Source: Streptomyces sp. CNQ-509 (GTDB taxonomy: Bacteria > Actinomycetota > Actinomycetes > Streptomycetales > Streptomycetaceae). From it: DNA of 64,000 nucleotides. Each line of letters opens with the position of its first letter. Within the stretch, counting starts at the first letter, position 1. The stretch is from positions 7,557,447-7,621,446 of the forward strand of contig NZ_CP011492.1 of assembly GCF_001011035.1 (NCBI RefSeq), given 5' to 3'. The translations under genes were made by a program, and so were the position numbers. Under the pieces are notes generated by a model. It was not told the DNA's origin. It saw only the letters and a program-made list of their open reading frames with translations, and searched no databases. Positions 60,021 through 64,000 of the stretch are shown here, one piece after another.

Positions 60021-61151
60021 ATGACTCATCTGGTGGACGAGCGATCCGGCCGTACGTACCCCTTCGACGCCCTCCGCTGGCGCGCAGACGACGGCACCCC
60101 CCTCCAGGTCGGCGGCGTGCCCGGGATCGGCAGGGACGACATCGACACCGCCGAGCGCTCCCTGTGGCGCTACCGCGCCGCCCTGCCCTTCGGCATCGAG
60201 GCGCCCGTCTCCCTCGGCGAGGGGCGCACCCCGCTGCTCGCCCGCCGCTGGGGCGGGGGCGAGGTGTTCTTCAAACCGGAGTGGTTCGGCCCCACCGGCA
60301 GCTTCAAGGACCGCGGCAGCACCGTGATGATCTCCGCGCTCGCCCGGCTCGGCGTCGCCGAGGTCATCGAGGACAGCTCCGGCAACGGCGGCGCCTCCGT
60401 CGCCGCCTACTGCGCCGCCGCCGGCATCCGCGCCCGCATCCTGGCCCCCGAGGGCACCTCCCCGGCGAAGGTGCTGCAGGCCCGCGCGTACGGTGCCGAG
60501 GTCGAGCTGGTGCCCGGCGGCCGGGACGCCACCGCCGCCGAGGCCGTACGCAGGGCCGCCACCGTCCCCTACGCCGGGCACAACTGGCACCCGCTCTTCC
60601 TCCAGGGCACCAAGACCCTCGCCTACGAGCTCTGGGAGGACCTCGGCTTCGCCGCCCCCGACTGCGTCGTCACCGTCGCGGGCGCCGGCAGCACCGTCCT
60701 CGGCCTCGACGCCGGCTTCGGCGAACTCCTCGCCGCCGGCCACATCGACCGCCGCCCCCGCATCCTCGCCGCCCAGCCCGCCAACTGCGCCCCGATCCAC
60801 GCGAGCTTCGCCGCCGGCGCCGACGGGCCCGTACCCACCGGCTTCGCCCCGACGATCGCCGAGGGCACCGCCATCCGCGAGCCCGTCCGGCTGCCGGAGG
60901 TGCTGCGCGCCGTGCGCCGCTCCGGCGGGGACATGGCGGCGATCGGCGAGGACGGCATCCGCGCCGCCGTCGTCCGCCTCGCCGCCCTCGGCCTCTACGC
61001 CGAGCCGACCAGCGCCACCGCCGCCGCGGCCGTCGACGTCTTCCGCGCCCGCGGCGCCATCCGGCCGGGCGAGACGACGGCCGTGCTGCTCACCGGCACC
61101 GGGCTGAAGGCGGCGCCGGTGCTCGCCGGGGTGTTCGGGGGCGGCGCATGA
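60021..61151 (+). CDS. PLP-dependent threonine-synthase-like enzyme
   Basis: 376 residues, fold type II. LGEGRTPLLARRW near residue 68, the PLP-binding Lys in GPTGSFKDRGSTVM near 95, phosphate-loop-like SSGNGGASVAAYCAAAG near 120 and VTVAGAGSTVLGLDAG near 217. Threonine synthases, diaminopropionate ammonia-lyases and cysteate synthases share this layout; length and the adjacent regulator argue for a catabolic dehydratase or ammonia-lyase rather than the biosynthetic ThrC. Probably leaderless. Its stop overlaps the start of the regulator gene (ATGA). Confidence 0.82.
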   Translation: MTHLVDERSGRTYPFDALRWRADDGTPLQVGGVPGIGRDDIDTAERSLWRYRAALPFGIEAPVSLGEGRTPLLARRWGGGEVFFKPEWFGPTGSFKDRGSTVMISALARLGVAEVIEDSSGNGGASVAAYCAAAGIRARILAPEGTSPAKVLQARAYGAEVELVPGGRDATAAEAVRRAATVPYAGHNWHPLFLQGTKTLAYELWEDLGFAAPDCVVTVAGAGSTVLGLDAGFGELLAAGHIDRRPRILAAQPANCAPIHASFAAGADGPVPTGFAPTIAEGTAIREPVRLPEVLRAVRRSGGDMAAIGEDGIRAAVVRLAALGLYAEPTSATAAAAVDVFRARGAIRPGETTAVLLTGTGLKAAPVLAGVFGGGA

Positions 61152-61771
61152 GCACCGAGGACGAACTGCTGCTGCGCGAGGCCGAGAAGATCGTCACCGC
61201 CCTGGGCCGGATGTTCCCCGGCGTCTGCGAGGTCGTCCTGCACGACCTGCGCGACCCGCGGCACGCGGTCCGTACCATCGAGAACCCGCTCTCCGGCCGC
61301 GGTCCCGGCGACCCCGCCACCGAGCTGGGCCTCGCCCGGATCGAGGACCCGGACTACCCCGAGGTCATCCAGAACTACCCCAACCGCTTCCCCGACGGCC
61401 GGCCCGCGAAGAGCACGTCGATCGGCATCCGGAACTCCTCCGGCGCCTACGTCGCGGCCCTCTGCCTCAACCTCGACGTCTCCGTCCTCGACCGCACCGC
61501 CCGTACGCTCCAGGCGCTCACCGCCGTGGAGGACCCCGGCCTGCCGCTGACCGAGACCCTGCGGGCGCGTACGGCGGACGAACTGAGCGCCGCGGTGGAG
61601 GAGTTCGCCGCCGCCCGCGGCCAGACACCCCGGGCGCTCGGCTCCGCAGACCGCCGCGAGCTGGTCCGCGACCTGCGCGACCGCGGACTGCTGGAGGTGA
61701 GGAGCGCGGTCCGGCTGGTCACCGGGCTGCTGGGGGTGTCGCGGGCGACGGTCTACAACTACCTGCGCTGA
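61148..61771 (+). CDS. YheO/DauR-type regulator (PAS-like plus HTH)
   Basis: 207 residues. N-terminal PAS_6-like domain (EKIVTALGRMFPGVCEVVLHDL near residue 12, STSIGIRNSSGAYVAALCLNLD near 90) and a C-terminal HTH (AVRLVTGLLGVSRATVYNYLR) ending exactly at the C-terminus. DauR, a family member, controls D-arginine catabolism, so this protein may sense the amino acid handled by the coupled PLP enzyme. The gene order enzyme-regulator with ATGA overlap supports one unit. Confidence 0.87.
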   Translation: MSTEDELLLREAEKIVTALGRMFPGVCEVVLHDLRDPRHAVRTIENPLSGRGPGDPATELGLARIEDPDYPEVIQNYPNRFPDGRPAKSTSIGIRNSSGAYVAALCLNLDVSVLDRTARTLQALTAVEDPGLPLTETLRARTADELSAAVEEFAAARGQTPRALGSADRRELVRDLRDRGLLEVRSAVRLVTGLLGVSRATVYNYLR

Positions 61772-61880
61772 CGCCGGACGGGACCGTGCCGCCGAACGGG
61801 GTCCCCCGGCCGCCCCCGTTCGGCCCCACTGTGGATGCGTACGGACAGCGGGCGTTCGAGTCTGACGGTGGAGGTGTGCC

Positions 61881-62657
61881 ATGGCACCCGGTCGATTCCC
61901 CCGCCGCCTCGCGGTCCTGCTCCTCGCGCTGCTCACCGTCGTGGCGCCCGGCGGCCCCGCCGAGACGCCGCCCCGCGGGCAGCACCGCGAGGCGGCCCCG
62001 TTCCGCCACCCCGGGGTGCTGGTCAGCGGCCCCCGACTGCGCGCCATACGCTCCCGGGTGAGGGACGGCGACAGACCCTTCCGCGCGTTCCGCGCGATGC
62101 GCCGCAGCCGCTACGGCCGGCTCTCCTGCATCGCCGCCTTCCCCGACGACCGCCCCGCCTGCGACGCGGCGCTGCGCCGCTTCCGCGCCCGCGTGCCCGC
62201 GTACTTCTACGTCCGCGCCGACGGGCCCCGGCCCACGCCCCCGCCCGGCGGGCAGATCGACACCGCCGAGGAGATCACCACCCACTGGTTCGGCCAGCGC
62301 ACCTGCCCCGAGGGCCTGGCCCGGGAGGCGTGCCGCAACCTGATGCACGTCGGCCACGCCCTCGCCGCCACCGCGCACATCGCCGAGACCGCCTGCCACC
62401 AGGGCACGGACCTGTACGCGGAGGTGCAGCCGCGGATCACCGACGCGCTGGAGCTGCACGCCCGCTACCAGCTCGGCGAGCGCCCGCCCGCGTCGCTCCG
62501 CGGCGGCCGGGTGGAGCGCACCATGGGCCCCGAGCTGGAGGTGGCGTACCACCGCTACCACGACCGGCTCGGCGCCGACCTGCCGCAGACCGCGAAGCTG
62601 CTCGCGCGGCAGCGGCCCGCGGGCACGGACGACCTCTTCGTCTCCGGGAGACCCTGA
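61881..62657 (+). CDS. Alginate-lyase-family protein with internal deletion
   Basis: 258 residues with a signal peptide (RRLAVLLLALLTVVAPGG). It aligns end to end with the 412-residue secreted protein at 56674: FRHPGVLVSG vs FTHPGVTVSR, RYGRLS vs RYASLS, FRARVPAYFY vs FRTRVPAFVY, HIAETACHQGTDLY vs HVAETARIQGEDLY, RYQLGERPP vs RYELGEAPP. But it lacks about 130 central residues (positions ~96-227 of the longer protein), including the region holding the putative active site. Frame and signal are intact. Likely inactive as a lyase; a binding protein, or a decaying paralogue. It also contains extra Cys residues (CPEG, CRN, CHQ). Confidence 0.75.
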   Translation: MAPGRFPRRLAVLLLALLTVVAPGGPAETPPRGQHREAAPFRHPGVLVSGPRLRAIRSRVRDGDRPFRAFRAMRRSRYGRLSCIAAFPDDRPACDAALRRFRARVPAYFYVRADGPRPTPPPGGQIDTAEEITTHWFGQRTCPEGLAREACRNLMHVGHALAATAHIAETACHQGTDLYAEVQPRITDALELHARYQLGERPPASLRGGRVERTMGPELEVAYHRYHDRLGADLPQTAKLLARQRPAGTDDLFVSGRP

Positions 62658-62722
62658 CGCACGCGGCCGGCCCGGCTGACGCCCGGCCGCCCGCCGCCCA
62701 TCACGAACCGAGGAGCCGTCAC

Positions 62723-63787
62723 ATGCTCACGACCGCCGGGACCGCCGCGCAGCCGGACAGCCCGCCCCCGCACGCCGAGGCCGCCCACGGGCCCGCGGTG
62801 ACCGCGACCGCGGTGGTGCAGGACCGCGCGGGACGCGTCCTCGTGCTGCTGCCCGCCGAGCCGGCCGCCGACGCCGAGCCCGTGCTGCCGGGCGTCGCCG
62901 TCTCCGGCAGGCAGACGCCGGAGGAGGCGCTGACCCGCGCGCTGCGCGACGCGCTCGGCGCCGACCTGCCCGCCGGGCGGCTCCTCGCCGTGGACTCCGT
63001 CCCCGCGGCCGGCGGTCGCGCCGGGCTCGCCCACCTCTACGCGGCCGCGCCGCCGCCCGCCGCCCTGACCGCCGCGCCCGGCGCCGCCGGTGACGGGGAC
63101 CCGGCCGGGCTCACCACGAGCTGGCTGGACCGCGACGCCGCTCTGGCGGCCCTGCCCGCCCTCGACGCCCGCCGGCTGCGCGCCGCGCTCGACGCCTGGG
63201 ACACCGGCGCCGTCGCCCACCTCGTCGGCGGCGAACCGCAGCCCGGCTCGTGCGCCGCCGTCTCCGCACGCCGCCGCGCGGAGCTGGAGCACGCCGCCGC
63301 GCTGGACCCGTCCTCGTACCTCGCCGTGCGCCCGCGCGTGCTCGTCGGCGCCGGCGCACTGGTGCGCGACAGCGCGGGCCGGCTGCTGCTGGTCCGCGCC
63401 GGCTACCGCGACGACGGCCGCTGGCAACTGCCGGGCGGCGGCGTGGACAGCGACCTCGGCGAGACCCCCCGCCCCGCGGCGCGGCGTGAGCTGCGCGAGG
63501 AGACCGGACTCGACCGGCCGCTGGGCCGGCTGCTCGCCGTCGACTTCGCCTCGCGCAGGCCCGCGCCCGCGCTCGTCGTGTACGTGTACGACGGCGGGGT
63601 GCTGGACGCCGCCGACCTGGCAGGCGTGCGGGTCGACGGCACCGAGATCGTGGACTGGCGGCTGGCGGCACCCGACGAGTTCGACGACCTGCTGCCGCCG
63701 CGCGGCGCCGCCATCGCGCGGGCCGGCCTCGGCGCGCTGGAGGACGGCGGCGGGCCGCTGGACCTCGTCGCGGGCCGGCCGGCCTGA
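62723..63787 (+). CDS. Tandem NUDIX-domain protein
   Basis: 354 residues from ATG 62723 with GAGGAG upstream. The first NUDIX domain (residues ~28-150) is degenerate: TALRDALGADLP stands where the Nudix box should have REExGU. The second (from ~210) has a full box, G-x5-E-x7-REUxEExGU, in GGGVDSDLGETPRPAARREL followed by REETGLD near residue 250. Hydrolyses a nucleoside-diphosphate-linked substrate, unknown. In two-domain members the inactive half usually provides binding or regulation. Confidence 0.88.
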   Translation: MLTTAGTAAQPDSPPPHAEAAHGPAVTATAVVQDRAGRVLVLLPAEPAADAEPVLPGVAVSGRQTPEEALTRALRDALGADLPAGRLLAVDSVPAAGGRAGLAHLYAAAPPPAALTAAPGAAGDGDPAGLTTSWLDRDAALAALPALDARRLRAALDAWDTGAVAHLVGGEPQPGSCAAVSARRRAELEHAAALDPSSYLAVRPRVLVGAGALVRDSAGRLLLVRAGYRDDGRWQLPGGGVDSDLGETPRPAARRELREETGLDRPLGRLLAVDFASRRPAPALVVYVYDGGVLDAADLAGVRVDGTEIVDWRLAAPDEFDDLLPPRGAAIARAGLGALEDGGGPLDLVAGRPA

Positions 63788-63879
63788 GCGCAGGGGCCGG
63801 CCCGTACGGTACGGACCGGGCGTACCGGCGGCGCACCGGCCCGTACTCCCGCCGCCCTACGCGCTGGTAACGTCCGGCC

Positions 63880-64000
63880 ATGAGCGGACACGTACGCATC
63901 GAGCGCACCGGCCACGTCACCACCGTCGTCCTCGCCCGCCCCGGCGTCCGCAACGCCGTCGACGGCCCCACCGCCGCCGAACTCGCCGCCGCCTTCCGGG
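63880..64000 (+). CDS. Enoyl-CoA hydratase/isomerase, N-terminal part (runs off window)
   Basis: 40 residues to the window end. ATG 63880, then SGHVRIERTGHVTTVVLARPGVRNAVDGPTAAELAAAFR (read in two parts), the typical first strand and NAVD turn of crotonases. The gene is incomplete at its 3' side, so specificity cannot be judged. A second crotonase is at 4070-4861. Confidence 0.7.
   Translation, partial: MSGHVRIERTGHVTTVVLARPGVRNAVDGPTAAELAAAFR

Noticed and set aside
1..64000. tRNA, rRNA, CRISPR array, insertion sequence, prophage or attachment site
   Set aside because: No cloverleaf-like stretch, short spaced repeats, transposase or integrase motifs were seen; composition is even throughout.

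Overview
The window is chromosomal DNA of a high-GC actinomycete, almost certainly Streptomyces or a close relative. The evidence is strong G/C bias at third codon positions, many GTG starts, operons with GTGA/ATGA/TGATG overlaps, a conservon (CvnA-D plus P450), a hopanoid operon in the Streptomyces gene order, an LPFR-motif small protein and an SCO6745-type protein. No tRNA, rRNA, CRISPR array, insertion sequence or phage gene was seen.

Layout. 1-9022: housekeeping and stress genes (tex, an LPFR microprotein, an SCO6745-type protein, an enoyl-CoA hydratase, an ABC-F ATPase with a long leader, a serine-kinase-like ATPase, idi, a CDF metal exporter). 9181-17399: galE, then a seven-gene coupled operon (DUF5941/CDP-alcohol transferase, nucleotidyltransferase, glycerol-1-phosphate-dehydrogenase-like protein, second CDP-alcohol transferase, GT2, Wzm/TagG and Wzt/TagH transporter). 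It looks like a complete export pathway for a phosphodiester-linked surface glycopolymer or phosphoglycolipid whose product I cannot name. 17458-20418: MMPL transporter and divergent TetR regulator.

20740-31293: the hopanoid operon hpnC-hpnD-(small ORF)-hpnE-polyprenyl synthase-shc-hpnG-hpnH-(dxs remnant)-aminotransferase. Dxs has lost about 390 internal residues, including its thiamine-diphosphate domain, yet stays in frame and translationally coupled. The ispG gene that, as I recall, lies here in relatives is missing.

31324-36355: serpin, dual-specificity-type phosphatase, GH36 alpha-galactosidase, phosphoribosyltransferase. 36522-41120: conservon cvnA-D with a CYP157-type P450 whose K-helix EXXR is EQVL(W). 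41128-42186: a class I terpene synthase of unknown product, convergent with it. 42448-48794: PhoD phosphatase, GNAT, alpha/beta hydrolase, YjbR protein, split transketolase pair, methyltransferase. 48866-48970: a 34-residue Cys-rich ORF whose stop codon sits in the loop of a 15-bp hairpin.

49001-54561: a LacI-controlled sugar ABC uptake operon ending in a Cys-type sulfatase, with no ATPase gene of its own. 54664-59883: LysM/M23 peptidase, dps behind a Fur-type palindrome, an alginate-lyase-like secreted protein behind overlapping TGAACA/TGTTCA repeats, and gamma-glutamyltransferase. 60021-64000: a threonine-synthase-like PLP enzyme coupled to a YheO/DauR-type regulator, a second alginate-lyase-like protein that has lost about 130 internal residues, a tandem NUDIX protein and the start of a crotonase gene.

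Best candidates for something undescribed: the 10.3-17.4 kb glycopolymer operon, the retained but gutted Dxs, the two small coupled or terminator-embedded ORFs, and the sulfated-sugar operon. All functions are inferred from sequence read by eye; no database search was run.
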